NCBI RefSeq assembly: GCF_013620795.1
Contig: NZ_LGLW01000006.1
Location: 423,850-487,849 of the forward strand
Length of the DNA stretch: 64,000 nt
Reading direction: 5' to 3'
From: Pseudomonas sp. Q2-TVG4-2
GTDB taxonomy: Bacteria > Pseudomonadota > Gammaproteobacteria > Pseudomonadales > Pseudomonadaceae
The position numbers and the translations under genes were made by a program. The notes under the pieces were generated by a model. That model was not told the DNA's origin. It made no database searches and saw only the letters and a program-made list of their open reading frames with translations. Shown piece by piece: positions 9,923 to 19,629 of the stretch; within the stretch, counting starts at the first letter, position 1; each line of letters opens with the position of its first letter.

Positions 9923-11395
9923 ATGAAGCCAGCAGGCGAAACCTTCCGTATTGCCACCAGCGCTGAGGCGGCCGTGGATCACCTTGCCGAGTTGCATCAG
10001 CATGCCACTTCGTCATTGCACCAGGCGCTGAAGCGCTACGTGGCGTCGCGTCAGGAGCCGGATGCGACCGAGCGGGCGATGTTCCGTTACCCCGAATTGC
10101 GCCTGACCTACGAGTGTCATGGCGAGGTGCCGGCATCTACCCGTGCCTACGCCAAGGTACAGGCGCCGGGCGTCTACAGCGTCACCGTGACCCATCCGGC
10201 GGCGTTTCGCAGCTATCTGCTCGATCAGTTGCGGCCGCTGATGCATGACTTCGGCGTGAAGGTCGAGGTGCGCATCAGCGAGCGCAACATTCCCTATCCC
10301 TATGTGATCGAGCAGGGCGACGAGCTGGCCGGTACAGGCGTAACCGCGGCTGAACTGGCGCGGGTGTTCCCCAGCACCGATCTGTCCGCCGCCACCGACG
10401 ACATCGCCGACGGCCTCTATGACTGGGAGCACGCCGATCCCTATCCGCTTGCCTTGTTCGACGGGGCGCGGGTGGACTTTTCCCTGCGCCGGCTGGTGCA
10501 TTACACCGGCAGTGACTGGCGGCATGTGCAGCCGTGGATTCTGCTGACCAACTATCACCGGTACGTCGACCAGTTCATTCGCCATGGCCTCGACATGCTG
10601 CGCGACGACACCCGCTTCGTGCGCATGGTGCTGCCGGGCAACATCGTAATTGAGCGCGGTATGGAGGAGGGCGAAGCCCAGTCGATCATCGGCGGTGTGC
10701 TCTGGCACCGCTACCAGATGCCGGCCTATCACCTTCAGGCGGCCGATGGCGATGGCGTTACCCTGGTCAACATCGGCGTCGGCCCCTCGAACGCCAAGAA
10801 CATCACCGATCACCTGGCCGTGCTGCGCCCGCACTGCTGGCTGATGATCGGCCACTGCGGCGGCCTGCGGCAGTCACAATCGATCGGTGACTACGTGCTG
10901 GCCCACGCCTACATGCGTCGTGATGGGATTCTCGACCGGGTGCTGCCGCCGCACATCCCGCTGCCGGCGCTGGCCGAAGTGCAGCAGGCACTGCAGGAAG
11001 CCGCCGCGCAGATCACCGGCGACAAGGGCGAAGCGCTGAAGAAGCGGCTGCGCACCGGCACCGTGCTGACCTACGACGACCGCAACTGGGAGTTGCGCTG
11101 GGCGCAGGAACGGCCGCTGATCAACCTATCCCGTGCAGTTGCAGTGGACATGGAAAGCGGCACCATCGCCGCCCAGGGCTATCGCTTGCGGGTGCCCTAC
11201 GGCACCTTGCTTTGCGTTTCAGACAAGCCGCTGCATAGCGAGATCAAGTTGCCGGGCTCGGCCAATGCCTTCTACGAGCGCGCCGTGACTCAGCACCTGA
11301 AGATCGGCATCGCCGCGCTGGATCTGTTGCGCAACCAGCTCAACTCGCTGCACTCGCGTAAGCTGCGCAGCTTCGACGAGCCCCCGTTCAGGTAA
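9923..11395 (+). CDS. amn: AMP nucleosidase
   Basis: Hydrolyses AMP to adenine and ribose 5-phosphate, balancing the adenylate pool. The 490-residue protein (E. coli Amn is 484) has the N-terminal Amn-specific domain (YPELRLTYECHGEVP, VEVRISERNIPYPYV) and a C-terminal phosphorylase-like domain. The latter contains LVNIGVGPSNAKN, MIGHCGGLR, and AVDMESGTIAAQGYR with LLCVSDKPLH, the substrate-contacting Glu/Asp regions of the nucleoside phosphorylase fold. AAGGGA precedes the ATG by seven bases. A strong hairpin terminator follows 20 bases after the stop, so it is the end of its transcript. Confidence 0.96.
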   Translation: MKPAGETFRIATSAEAAVDHLAELHQHATSSLHQALKRYVASRQEPDATERAMFRYPELRLTYECHGEVPASTRAYAKVQAPGVYSVTVTHPAAFRSYLLDQLRPLMHDFGVKVEVRISERNIPYPYVIEQGDELAGTGVTAAELARVFPSTDLSAATDDIADGLYDWEHADPYPLALFDGARVDFSLRRLVHYTGSDWRHVQPWILLTNYHRYVDQFIRHGLDMLRDDTRFVRMVLPGNIVIERGMEEGEAQSIIGGVLWHRYQMPAYHLQAADGDGVTLVNIGVGPSNAKNITDHLAVLRPHCWLMIGHCGGLRQSQSIGDYVLAHAYMRRDGILDRVLPPHIPLPALAEVQQALQEAAAQITGDKGEALKKRLRTGTVLTYDDRNWELRWAQERPLINLSRAVAVDMESGTIAAQGYRLRVPYGTLLCVSDKPLHSEIKLPGSANAFYERAVTQHLKIGIAALDLLRNQLNSLHSRKLRSFDEPPFR

Positions 11396-11415
11396 CCGAA
11401 CGGTCAGGCCGGATA

Positions 11416-11446
11416 GCAAAAGCCCGAGTCCTGCTCGGGCTTTTGC
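11416..11446 (+). terminator. Rho-independent terminator of amn
   Basis: Perfect 13-base arms GCAAAAGCCCGAG and CTCGGGCTTTTGC separated by a five-base loop. The symmetric A-run and T-run flanking the GC stem make it usable in both directions, so it can also end the convergent acetyltransferase transcript that stops at 11469. Confidence 0.9.
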
Positions 11447-11468
11447 GTTGTCCTGCTTGGGTGCGTCT

Positions 11469-11969
11469 TCAATGCAGCGCGCGCACCATGTAGACGGCAG
11501 GGATCTGATAGCTGGCGAGATTGCTGGTCTGTGGCTGATCCAGCTGGGTATGCGCGGCGTAACCAAGGCGGGACCAGAAGGCTTCCGAATCCTGTACCGA
11601 GACCAGCGCCGAATATCGCAGCTTCTGGGTGCGGGCCTGCTCCAGGTTTTTTTGCACCAGGGCCGGGCCGATACCGCGGCCGCTGGCACGACGGGAGACA
11701 GCAAGGTCGTGCAGGTACAGGCAATCGGCTTTGGCGTGATGCTGGAATTCGCCGTCCAGTGGGGTCACCTTGCCGACCCGCGAATGGTAGGCGAAGAGAT
11801 AGGCGCAGACACCGAGGGCATCTTCCGCGACCCAGGCCAGCTGAGGGCAGGCGGCAAGGCGGGTGCGGATCACCGCTTCGTCTTCAAGGACTGCAGCGGC
11901 ATAGGATTCTTCCTGAATCGACATCACGGCAGGAATATCGCGCGCCTGCATCGCTCTCAACTGGAACAT
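11469..11969 (-). CDS. GNAT-family N-acetyltransferase
   Basis: A 166-residue single-domain acetyltransferase. It opens FQLRAMQARDIPAVMSIQEESY, typical of GNAT strand 1 and helix 1. The acetyl-CoA-binding motif A is LHDLAVSRRASGRGIGPALV (V-x-x-x-x-x-G-x-G-I-G-x-A), and the end FWSRLGYAAHTQL is the usual motif B. The substrate cannot be told. It converges on amn and shares the bidirectional terminator. It is the first gene of the block that separates amn from rluE. Confidence 0.9.
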   Translation of the reverse strand: MFQLRAMQARDIPAVMSIQEESYAAAVLEDEAVIRTRLAACPQLAWVAEDALGVCAYLFAYHSRVGKVTPLDGEFQHHAKADCLYLHDLAVSRRASGRGIGPALVQKNLEQARTQKLRYSALVSVQDSEAFWSRLGYAAHTQLDQPQTSNLASYQIPAVYMVRALH

Positions 11970-12286
11970 CTGAACACTCGAACGGACTCGGCCGGCTCTG
12001 CGACCGCAACGGGCCGGCGATCATACGCGATCAGAAGAATAGGCGTAAGCCAGCCGACGGAAGGGCTGATGCCGCATGCCTCACGAGCGTGGCGGGCGCT
12101 CGCAGGACGGTAAAATGGCAGCGGAGATTCCGCCTGGTGGCCACTGGCGAACATCCGGGCTGGATCTGTGGCGCCGCACCGTGTTTCGTCCGCATGCGGC
12201 TGGTCGGCGTAAGGCTCGTGATGACTGACGTCAGCACCTTTTGCGGGCATAATCCTTAGTTAGCTACTTATTCCCTGAGTCCGTCA
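11970..12286. other. Intergenic stretch between divergent acetyltransferase and DMT genes
   Basis: About 317 bases between two divergent genes, so both promoters should lie here. Open frames on either strand across it have arginine- and histidine-rich, low-complexity translations and no ribosome binding site, so none is called. The sequence just before the DMT gene (CATAATCC at 12248-12255) could be a -10 region. Confidence 0.4.
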
Positions 12287-13180
12287 TTGAACAATTCACA
12301 CCACCCTCTGCTTGGCGTCCTGCTCATCCTCGTTTCGTGCCTGACGCTCGCCACGCACGATGGGCTGTCCAAGTACCTGACGCAGCTCTACCCGGTGTTC
12401 CTGGTGATCTGGGCGCGGTACATGGCGCAGACCCTCCTGATGTTGACGCTGTTCACGCCGCGCATGGGGCGCCGCGTCTTTCATACGCTGCGGCCCAGGC
12501 TGCAGCTGTGTCGCGGAATCAGCCTGGTCGGCGTCAGTATGCTGTTCATCAGTGGGCTGAGTTACATCCCGTTGGCCGAGGCTACAGCGGTGATTTTCTT
12601 GACTCCGTTGCTGGTGACCATCGCATCGGCGCTGATGGGCGAGCGGGTCAGCCGCAGTCAGTGGCTAGCGGTGGGCTGTGGCCTGCTCGGCGTGATGATC
12701 ATCGTGCGTCCGGGCGGTGCGCTGTTTACCCCGGCGATTCTGTTGCCCTTCGGTGCGGCAGTCAGTTTCACGCTTTATCAGCTGATCACTCGCCGGCTCA
12801 GCAGCACTGACCATCCGGTGACCAGCAATTTCCTCACCAGCCTGGTCGGCAGTGTGGTGATGAGTGTGCTGGTGATTTTCAATTGGCAAACGCCGACCCT
12901 GCATCACGCGCTGATGATGGCGGCGCTCGGGGCGATGGCGATGAGCGGGCATCTGCTACTGACCAACGCATTCCGTTTTGCCAGTGCCGCCACGTTGGCC
13001 CCGTTCACCTATGCGCAGATCATCTTCGCCGGGGTCGTGGGCTTCTTCGCCTTCGGACATGTGCCGGATCTCGGCGCGATCGTGGGCATGGCGATCATCA
13101 TCGCCAGCGGGCTCAGCATGGCCTACGTTCAGGGGCGCCAGCCGCGTCCTCGACTTGATACACCCGCGGATGTGTCGTAG
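12287..13180 (+). CDS. DMT-superfamily (EamA) exporter
   Basis: Ten-helix drug/metabolite transporter of 297 residues with the two EamA repeats. The first covers roughly residues 5-140 ([54 protein letters not shown]) and the second 150-285 ([37 protein letters not shown]). Such carriers export amino acids or other metabolites; the substrate is not readable. The first codon is TTG at 12287 because there is no in-frame ATG before the first membrane helix. It precedes the oxaloacetate decarboxylase-like gene by about 80 bases on the same strand. Confidence 0.88.
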   Translation: MNNSHHPLLGVLLILVSCLTLATHDGLSKYLTQLYPVFLVIWARYMAQTLLMLTLFTPRMGRRVFHTLRPRLQLCRGISLVGVSMLFISGLSYIPLAEATAVIFLTPLLVTIASALMGERVSRSQWLAVGCGLLGVMIIVRPGGALFTPAILLPFGAAVSFTLYQLITRRLSSTDHPVTSNFLTSLVGSVVMSVLVIFNWQTPTLHHALMMAALGAMAMSGHLLLTNAFRFASAATLAPFTYAQIIFAGVVGFFAFGHVPDLGAIVGMAIIIASGLSMAYVQGRQPRPRLDTPADVS

Positions 13181-13257
13181 GGCCCTCCGCGCAGCTTCCA
13201 ACACGTGACCGAACAAGGGCGACTCGACCCTTGCGTGCGCTTTATCAGGAAAAACAC

Positions 13258-14121
13258 ATGCAACGAATTTCTCACCACACCCTGCGTAACGACTTCCGCC
13301 GGCTGCTGGCCTCGGACCGCTGTTATCACACCGCCTCGGTATTTGATCCGATGTCGGCCCGTATTGCCGCCGACCTCGAATTCGAAGTCGGCATTCTCGG
13401 CGGCTCGGTTGCGTCGCTGCAGGTATTGGCGGCGCCAGACTTCGCACTGATCACCCTCAGCGAATTCGTCGAGCAGGCAACACGCATCGGGCGCGTGTCG
13501 CGCCTGCCGATCATCGCTGACGCCGATCACGGCTACGGCAACGCGCTGAATGTCATGCGCACCGTGGTCGAGCTGGAACGCGCCGGAATCGCCGCGTTGA
13601 CCATCGAAGACACCCTGCTGCCGGCAAAATTCGGCCGCAAGTCCACCGACCTGATCGGCATGTTCGAGGCGGTCGGCAAGATCCGTGCGGCGCTCGAAGC
13701 ACGGATCGATCCGGAACTCTGCATCATCGCCCGTACCAACGCTGGCGTGATCGGCCTGGAAGAAGTGATCGCCCGGGTGCAGGCCTACGAGGCCGCGGGT
13801 GCCGACGCGATCTGTCTGGTCGGTCTCGAGGATTTCGAGCAACTGGAGCAAGTTGCCGAAAAGCTCAGCGTGCCCTTGATGCTGGTCACCTACGGCAATC
13901 CACGTCTGCGTGACAACGAACGACTGGCTGCGCTCGGCGTGCGGATCGTGGTCAACGGTCACGCCGCCTACTTCGCGGCGATCAAGGCGACTTACGACTG
14001 TCTGCGCGAGCAGCGCCAGATCAATGCGTCCGATCTCAACGCATCGCAGCTGTCGGTCAAGTACTCAACCGCTGACGAGTACATGGTCTGGGCAGAGGAA
14101 TACATGCAGGTCAAGGAATAA
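13258..14121 (+). CDS. Isocitrate lyase/PEP mutase-family oxaloacetate decarboxylase
   Basis: A 287-residue member of the PEP mutase/isocitrate lyase superfamily that closely resembles, in length and motifs, the P. aeruginosa oxaloacetate decarboxylase PA4872 (recalled, not searched). Features are [14 protein letters not shown], metal-binding [28 protein letters not shown] (in place of the isocitrate-lyase KKCGH loop) and IIARTNAG. The reaction would be Mg-dependent decarboxylation of oxaloacetate to pyruvate. The ATG at 13258 is chosen over an upstream in-frame codon because CAGGA precedes it and the protein then starts [10 protein letters not shown]. The MFS gene follows after 41 bases, which suggests an operon. 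Confidence 0.88.
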   Translation: MQRISHHTLRNDFRRLLASDRCYHTASVFDPMSARIAADLEFEVGILGGSVASLQVLAAPDFALITLSEFVEQATRIGRVSRLPIIADADHGYGNALNVMRTVVELERAGIAALTIEDTLLPAKFGRKSTDLIGMFEAVGKIRAALEARIDPELCIIARTNAGVIGLEEVIARVQAYEAAGADAICLVGLEDFEQLEQVAEKLSVPLMLVTYGNPRLRDNERLAALGVRIVVNGHAAYFAAIKATYDCLREQRQINASDLNASQLSVKYSTADEYMVWAEEYMQVKE

Positions 14122-14162
14122 CCGCCACCTGCAGCGCCGCCGCCAGCGCCCCTGGAGATCCG

Positions 14163-15314
14163 ATGAGTCCACGTCTGCTGACGTTCATGGTGGCCTTCGC
14201 CGCGTTTCTCGGACCCTTTACCCAGACGGTCTACGCGCCGATCCTGCCAGAGTTGGGGGCGGCGCTGGCGACCACGCCGTTGCTGATCAACCTCAGTATC
14301 TCGATCTTCACGTTTGTGCTGGCGTTCATGCAGATCGTCTACGGGCCGCTGGTGGATCGCAACGGTCGCAAACGCATCCTGCTGCTGGGGCTGGCGGTCT
14401 ACGTCGGCGCCTCGCTGGGCTGCTTTCTGGCGCAGAGCATCGAATTGCTGCTGGTGTTCCGCGCACTGCAGGCGGTGGGAATCGCTGCCGGTGCGGTGGT
14501 GGCGGTCACGGTCATCGGTGATCGTTTCGAGGGTGCGGAGCGCGGCCGGGCGATGGGCTCATTCCAGATGATGGTGGCGCTGGGCCCGGTGGTTGGTCCG
14601 GTCGTCGGCGGCTTCATCGGCGAGCATGTGGATTTTCACTATGTGTTTCTGTTGCTGGCGGCGGTTGGCGCACTCGTCTTGCTGGCCAATGCGCTCTGGC
14701 TGCAGGAAACGCTCCCCGCCAACGTCACGCCCAACGCCTTCCATCCCACCGAATATCTGGACGTGCTGCGCAACCGCCAGGGATTGGCGATCATGCTGCT
14801 GAGCTTTGTGCAGTACTACGCCTTCTATAACTACTTGGTGTTCATGCCACGGGTGCTCGACACCTCCTACGGCCTCAGCGCCAGCGAGAAGGGGTTGGTC
14901 TTCCTGCCGCTGTCGATCGCGGTGGTGGTCGGCAGCTTCGCCGGTGGTCGGTTGTTGGCGCGCTGGCAGCCACGGCCGATGCTGCTACTGACCGCCAGCT
15001 GCAATGTCCTCAGTGTGCTGCTGTTTCTCGGCGTTGCTCAGCTGTCGCTTGCCTGGCTGGTGATGGCGGCGGCCGCGTTTGGCTTGTTCCTCGGATTGTC
15101 ACTGCCGGTGCAGACCAGCCTGCTGATGGATCTGTATCCGCACAACCGCGCCACCGCCGTGGGCAGTTACAACTTCTTCCGTTTCATGGGGATGGCCACG
15201 GGACCGGTGCTAGGGTCCTGGCTGTATCAGGATTCGAATCTGACCCTGCTCTACGGCTTTGCGACAGCGGCATTTCTGCTGGCCGTGCTGCACGCACGGA
15301 TGCGCTTTCGCTAG
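14163..15314 (+). CDS. Major facilitator superfamily transporter (Bcr/CflA-like)
   Basis: A 383-residue protein with about twelve membrane helices. The MFS motif A-like loop is YGPLVDRNGRKRILL after helix 2, and the helix-5 region is FQMMVALGPVVGPVVGGFIGEHVDFHYVF, typical of drug:proton antiporters of the Bcr/CflA type. It likely exports a small molecule; the substrate is unknown. CTGGAGATCCG precedes the ATG, giving a good ribosome binding site. It follows the decarboxylase-like gene closely and converges on the porin-like gene with only four bases between stops. Confidence 0.88.
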   Translation: MSPRLLTFMVAFAAFLGPFTQTVYAPILPELGAALATTPLLINLSISIFTFVLAFMQIVYGPLVDRNGRKRILLLGLAVYVGASLGCFLAQSIELLLVFRALQAVGIAAGAVVAVTVIGDRFEGAERGRAMGSFQMMVALGPVVGPVVGGFIGEHVDFHYVFLLLAAVGALVLLANALWLQETLPANVTPNAFHPTEYLDVLRNRQGLAIMLLSFVQYYAFYNYLVFMPRVLDTSYGLSASEKGLVFLPLSIAVVVGSFAGGRLLARWQPRPMLLLTASCNVLSVLLFLGVAQLSLAWLVMAAAAFGLFLGLSLPVQTSLLMDLYPHNRATAVGSYNFFRFMGMATGPVLGSWLYQDSNLTLLYGFATAAFLLAVLHARMRFR

Positions 15315-15318
15315 CCGC

Positions 15319-16035
15319 TCAGAACAGCGCGCGCTCGGCCTTGAGCATGAAGAAACCTTCGCAATGGGCGTTCTGCCCAGTGTAGACGCCGCACTCCGAC
15401 CCGCTCAGGTTGGAGTCGGTATAGGACAGGTCCAGGTGGATGCCGAGTAGCGGGCGGGACAGGTTCAACGACCAATCGTCAAACACCCGCACACTGCCGC
15501 CGACGTGGTACATCGGGCTGTCCATCGAGTGGCTGGCATATTTCAGGCGTACGTCGAGGTCAAACGGCCGAAACGCCCCGAGTTCCAGCAGCAGCGTGCT
15601 GTCGGTACGCCCCGGCGAACTGCTCAACGCGCCACCCAGGCGGCTTCCAGCCAGATTGATGCCAGCGTAGTACTGATGCCGGTCCCAGTTTTCCATTTCG
15701 GGGAAGCTGTAGCGGATCACACCCAGCTCAAAACCCGGTGTGTCGGCAAAGCGCTGCTGGGCGTAGCCGACATACGTATTCAGCTCCAGCGTGCCTTGGA
15801 GAAGACCCATGCTCGGTGCCCATTGGCCCACGTACATGCCGCTGGTGTGGGCCAGGTCCAGGCCTCCGCGAAAGGTGCTTCCGGCGGTCGGGCTGACCAG
15901 GCCCTGGGCCATGCTGCGGGTAGGAGCCGTGCCGAGTTTAAGGTCGAACTGTCCGACTTCGCGCTCGACGATCTGTGGTTGACTGGCGCATCCGCCGAGG
16001 CCGAGCATCAGCGCCATTGCGAGTTTCTTGCTCAT
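15319..16035 (-). CDS. TorF/Gcw_chp-family outer-membrane protein with lipoprotein signal
   Basis: A 238-residue protein that starts with a lipoprotein-type signal (MALMLGLGGC, lipobox L-G-G-C) and continues as beta-strand-rich sequence. The segments RGGLDLAHTSGMYVGQWAP, LELNTYVGYAQ, GVIRYSFP and YYAGINLAGSRLGG fit the TorF/TIGR02001 putative-porin family, in which the phrase gldyahdsGfYaGtWaS is diagnostic. Family members are thought to be small outer-membrane channels; the function is not established. The ATG at 16035 (MSKK) is preferred to an in-frame GTG four codons earlier. The lipobox is unusual for a porin-like protein. Confidence 0.75.
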   Translation of the reverse strand: MSKKLAMALMLGLGGCASQPQIVEREVGQFDLKLGTAPTRSMAQGLVSPTAGSTFRGGLDLAHTSGMYVGQWAPSMGLLQGTLELNTYVGYAQQRFADTPGFELGVIRYSFPEMENWDRHQYYAGINLAGSRLGGALSSSPGRTDSTLLLELGAFRPFDLDVRLKYASHSMDSPMYHVGGSVRVFDDWSLNLSRPLLGIHLDLSYTDSNLSGSECGVYTGQNAHCEGFFMLKAERALF

Positions 16036-16335
16036 ACACCGATTCACTGGTGGATTTGATACAAGCCGCCCGTTGGCGACCGCAAAAACGGCAAGTCCAC
16101 AGCGCCAGAGGTGGTGTCTGCGCTCGCTTGCCTGATCAATCGCGGGAAGGGTAGACGATGCAGCCTCGATGGGGTCCCCGCTCGTCGTTTGACGCCAAGC
16201 TAACGACGGACGGGTGCCGGTTAGTTGGCGACCGGTAATACTGCTGGGTTGACGTTGCGCTGGAACGGTTGTCCGCTACGCCGATCCAATAGGTTGGTAC
16301 CAAATGACCTGTCTTCAGGCAGGTGGGAGGCAATG

Positions 16336-16602
16336 ATGGCCACGGGTTGGGCGAACGAAGGCGCCGTGCAGGAGCAGATCGACAGCACCATCGAAGATGC
16401 GGTCCAGCGAGCGCGTAGCCGATTGGGGCGAGGCGAAAGCCTGACGCACTGCGAAGAATGTGATGCGAAGATTCCTGAGGCGCGACGGCAGGCAGTCCAG
16501 GGCGTACGGCTCTGCGTGAAATGCCAGGCGGAACAGGATTTCCAGGAAGCGAAGTTCAGCGGCTACAACCGTCGCGGCAGCAAGGACAGCCAGCTGCGTT
16601 GA
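16336..16602 (+). CDS. ybiI: DksA/TraR-type C4 zinc-finger protein YbiI
   Basis: An 88-residue protein nearly identical in pattern and length to E. coli YbiI. It begins MATGWANEGAVQEQIDSTI, has the four-cysteine finger CEECDAKIPEARRQ...CVKC at about residues 36-58 and ends YNRRGSKDSQLR. The family includes DksA, which binds the RNA polymerase secondary channel, but YbiI lacks the long coiled coil and its role is unsettled. GGGAGG lies five bases before this ATG; the ATG one codon earlier is too close to it, so 16336 is preferred. Confidence 0.92.
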   Translation: MATGWANEGAVQEQIDSTIEDAVQRARSRLGRGESLTHCEECDAKIPEARRQAVQGVRLCVKCQAEQDFQEAKFSGYNRRGSKDSQLR

Positions 16603-16714
16603 TTGTGGCGGAACGTTTGTCGGTCATAGGCAGCAGCCGATGCACGGCCGCGCGAAACCAGAGCTTCGTTCGCCGACCTGCGTTGGTGCTGCGGGCCAAT
16701 GAAGCGGAGCACGC

Positions 16715-17914
16715 CTAGCCTCGCGGCGACGCTCCGGCTGGCATGGTGAAGGTAAAGGTCGTGCCGGTTTCGGTTGCCGAAGTCGCCTGCATCCGGCCCC
16801 CGTGTGATATTGCGATTTCGTTGGCGATATAGAGACCCAAGCCGAGCCCGGATTGGGTGCTGGAGGGTTCGCGCCAGTACGGCTGGAACAGCTGACTCAA
16901 GCGCTCAGGTAGGATCGGCGTGCCCTGATTGTTCACGGCCAGGATGAACTCGCCGGCTTGGATGCGTGCGCTGACCGATACGCTGCCGTCCGCCGTGCCG
17001 TGGGTAAGCGCGTTGGCGAGCAGGTTGGATAGCAGTTGTGCCAGGCGATCCGAGTCGCAGCGGACGGCATCGAGCGGAGCGATGTCGGCCTCGATTAGCC
17101 GCTGTGGATGGGCGCTTTGCATCTCCGAGACGATATGGGTCAGGACGTCACGCAAGTTGCTGCAGTCGCGAAGGATCAAAGGGATCCCATTACCCAGGCG
17201 GCCGCGCGCGAAATCCAGCACATCGTCCACCAGTCGCGACGCACGGCGAGCCGCGGTGAGCATGTGGTTGGCAATGCCGGAAACCGACGGCTCCTTCAAG
17301 CGCCGCAATAGTAGTTGGGCCCCGGACATGATCGATGACAGCGGGTTGCGCAGGTCGTGGCCAAGCAAGGCAATGAACTGTTCTCGCAGTTCTGCCGTCT
17401 GCTTGGCGTCAAGCAGAGCAGCCTCGGTTGCTTCGAATTGTTCCTCGGCCTCCAGCTGACTCGCCAGCAGCTTGGCAAACGATTCCATCATCGCGGATAT
17501 AGACGGCCTGGAAAACGTGGCCGGTAGCGGATCAAGCGCGCATATCGTGCCGAAGAAACTGCCATCGGCACGAAACACTGGCACCGATAAATAGCTTTCG
17601 AAGCCGTACAGCTTAGGCGTGTGATGGTCACCGTAACGATCGTCCTCACTGGCCTTTTCAATGATGATCGTTTCGTGGGAGGTTTGAATTTCGTGGCACA
17701 GCGTAGTAACCACATCCAGCTCACCACCTACATGCAGCCCGAAATCGATCTTGTCGAGAACCGCGCAAGCCGTCCAGGAATCATGGGTAACGCGGGCGAC
17801 GGCGGCGAAGCGTAAACCGGTGGTTTCGCAGATGATTTGCAGAATGGCAGGTACCGCACTGATGCGGCTGATAGTTGCGATGTCGTCAGTCACCGATCGG
17901 CTCATGGTGATCAT
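16715..17914 (-). CDS. GAF-domain sensor histidine kinase (soluble)
   Basis: About 399 residues without membrane segments. A GAF domain covers about 20-160 (FAAVARVTHDSW, YGFESYLSVPVFRADGSFFGTICALD), then a coiled linker, HisKA with LLGHDLRNPLSSIMSG, and HATPase_c with LLANALTHG, the G-box SGLGLGLYIANEIA and the C-terminal TTFTFTMPAG. The frame continues upstream into the NCS1 permease gene, but that part is the wrong-frame reading of the permease, so the start is taken as the ATG at 17914 (MITMSRSV). It has no receiver or output domain, so an unlinked response regulator is needed. It lies 89 bases after the NCS1 permease on the same strand and may be co-transcribed with it. Confidence 0.87.
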   Translation of the reverse strand: MITMSRSVTDDIATISRISAVPAILQIICETTGLRFAAVARVTHDSWTACAVLDKIDFGLHVGGELDVVTTLCHEIQTSHETIIIEKASEDDRYGDHHTPKLYGFESYLSVPVFRADGSFFGTICALDPLPATFSRPSISAMMESFAKLLASQLEAEEQFEATEAALLDAKQTAELREQFIALLGHDLRNPLSSIMSGAQLLLRRLKEPSVSGIANHMLTAARRASRLVDDVLDFARGRLGNGIPLILRDCSNLRDVLTHIVSEMQSAHPQRLIEADIAPLDAVRCDSDRLAQLLSNLLANALTHGTADGSVSVSARIQAGEFILAVNNQGTPILPERLSQLFQPYWREPSSTQSGLGLGLYIANEIAISHGGRMQATSATETGTTFTFTMPAGASPRG

Positions 17915-18003
17915 GTCTGGATATTGGCAGAGCAGTTGGCTGGCTACTTTAACACGCTGATGTGGACCGGCCGCCGCAGCCGGTCCGTTTAAAATGCCCA
18001 GCT

Positions 18004-19476
18004 TTAGCCGTGAGGCGTCAAGGTAGGTGCCGCGCTTGCCGGTAGCGACTGCTTGCGCATCAGCAGGTAATGCACCGCGCCACCGAACAGCGCGCCCAGC
18101 AGCCAGGCGAAGCCCGACAGGCTTTCCAAGCCGGGCATCCATACCGAGGCTACCGAAAAAACCGAGCTGAGCCCGAACGCGATGATCGCTTTGCGGTTCC
18201 AGCCGGCGTTGAAGTAGTAGGTCGAGCCGGGCTCGGCCGAGAATAACTGCTGCACGTCCAGTTGCTGACGGCGCACCAGGTAGTAATCGGCGACGATGAT
18301 ACCGTACAGCGGTGCCAGCACGGCGCCCAGTGTATCGACGAAGGCGGCGATGCCGACTGCGCTGATGAACGACACCCACAATGCACCAATAAAGAAGGCG
18401 ATCGCGGCGGTAATGAAGCCGCCGGTACGGGCGCTGATGCGTGCTGGTGCCAGGTTGGCGATGTCGTACGCCGGCGGGATGAAGTTGGCGACTAGATTGA
18501 TGCCAACGGTGGCGGCAAAGAAGGTGATCGCGGCGATCAGCGTAAGGCCGACATTATCAATGCGTGAGACAATATCGGTGGGGTTGGTCAGCGTTTCGCC
18601 GAACACCACCACCGTACCAGCGGTGATCACCAGCGCGATCAGCGAGAAGACCGCCAGGCTCACCGGTAGGCCGAGGAAGTTGCCAATGCGCATCTGCCGC
18701 TCATTCTTCACGAAGCGCGCGAAGTCGCCGTAATTGATCACCACCGCCGCGAAGTAAGCGACCATGGTGCCGACCACCGCGGCGAAGGCTGCGATCGGAC
18801 CGCCAGCGTAGCTGCCGGAGCCGCTGAAAATGCTGCCCAGCGCGCCGGCTAGGCTCGGGCCGGCCTGGTAGCAGATGGCGATCATCATCGCGATCATCAC
18901 CAGATAGACCAGCGGCCCGGCCCAATTCAGGAAGCGCGTCACCCAGTCGACACCGCGTACGAACAGCGCGACTTGAAAAACGCAGACAACCACATAGGCG
19001 ACCCAGTCGATCGCTGTCAGCCCCAGCAGCGTGGCTTCCGAGCCCGAGCCGAATAGGGTGCGAATCAGCAGCGCCACGGCGGTCGAGGCGAAGTAGGTTT
19101 GTACGCCATACCAGAAAATCGCCACGATGCCGCGCACCACCGCCGGGAAGTTCGCGCCGCGCACGCCCATGCTGGCGCGAGCCATGACCGGGAACGGGAT
19201 GCCGTACTTGACGCTTGGTTTGCCGGTCAGCTGCACCAGGCCCATGACGATGAAGCCGGCCAACACAATGCCCGCCAACACCGCCCAGCCGTTCAGGCCG
19301 TAACTGATGAACAATGTTGCGGCTAGCGTGTAGCCGAACAGGCTTTGAATATCGTTGGACCAGACGTTGAAGATCTCGAACCAGCCCCACTTGCGCTTGG
19401 CGGGGGCGAGCGGGGCGAGGTCAGCGTTATACAGACTGGGATCGATCTGCTTGATCTGAAAGTCGTTGTGATTCAT
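18004..19476 (-). CDS. NCS1-family nucleobase:cation symporter
   Basis: A 490-residue inner-membrane carrier with about twelve helices. NCS1 signatures are NADLAPLAPAKRKWGWFEIFNVWSND near the N-terminus, LTGKPSVKYGIPFPVMARASMGVRGANFP, FWYGVQTYF, and GIIVADYYLVRRQQLDVQQLF near the end. Members import allantoin, uracil, cytosine, hydantoins or thiamin precursors, and the motif set is closest to the PucI/hydantoin type. No catabolic enzyme gene is adjacent, so the substrate is open. Two TGTATRCA-type dyads lie in its leader. The histidine kinase gene follows. Confidence 0.9.
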   Translation of the reverse strand: MNHNDFQIKQIDPSLYNADLAPLAPAKRKWGWFEIFNVWSNDIQSLFGYTLAATLFISYGLNGWAVLAGIVLAGFIVMGLVQLTGKPSVKYGIPFPVMARASMGVRGANFPAVVRGIVAIFWYGVQTYFASTAVALLIRTLFGSGSEATLLGLTAIDWVAYVVVCVFQVALFVRGVDWVTRFLNWAGPLVYLVMIAMMIAICYQAGPSLAGALGSIFSGSGSYAGGPIAAFAAVVGTMVAYFAAVVINYGDFARFVKNERQMRIGNFLGLPVSLAVFSLIALVITAGTVVVFGETLTNPTDIVSRIDNVGLTLIAAITFFAATVGINLVANFIPPAYDIANLAPARISARTGGFITAAIAFFIGALWVSFISAVGIAAFVDTLGAVLAPLYGIIVADYYLVRRQQLDVQQLFSAEPGSTYYFNAGWNRKAIIAFGLSSVFSVASVWMPGLESLSGFAWLLGALFGGAVHYLLMRKQSLPASAAPTLTPHG

Positions 19477-19511
19477 CTGTAGGCGCTCTGTGCAAGACTG
19501 TTGATAGTTTT

Positions 19512-19519
19512 TGTATGCA
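19512..19519. promoter_or_regulatory. Possible GntR-type half-conserved operator upstream of the NCS1 gene
   Basis: TGTATGCA, 35 bases before the permease start, is one base off the perfect dyad at 19630. Paired dyads of this type are common targets of GntR/FadR-type repressors. No regulator gene of that class is nearby, so the assignment is tentative. Confidence 0.35.
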
Positions 19520-19629
19520 GTTCTTGTTTCGCATATGGCGGAGACCGCGAATTCAGGCCTTGTTGGCGCCGTCAGGAGCCTGAGACCTAAGCACAGCCTA
19601 GAAGCTTAATTTCAGATTCGCCTACACTT

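Noticed and set aside
17915..18379. N-terminal extension of the GAF histidine kinase
   Set aside because: It overlaps the NCS1 permease coding region in another frame and reads as arginine-rich shadow sequence.
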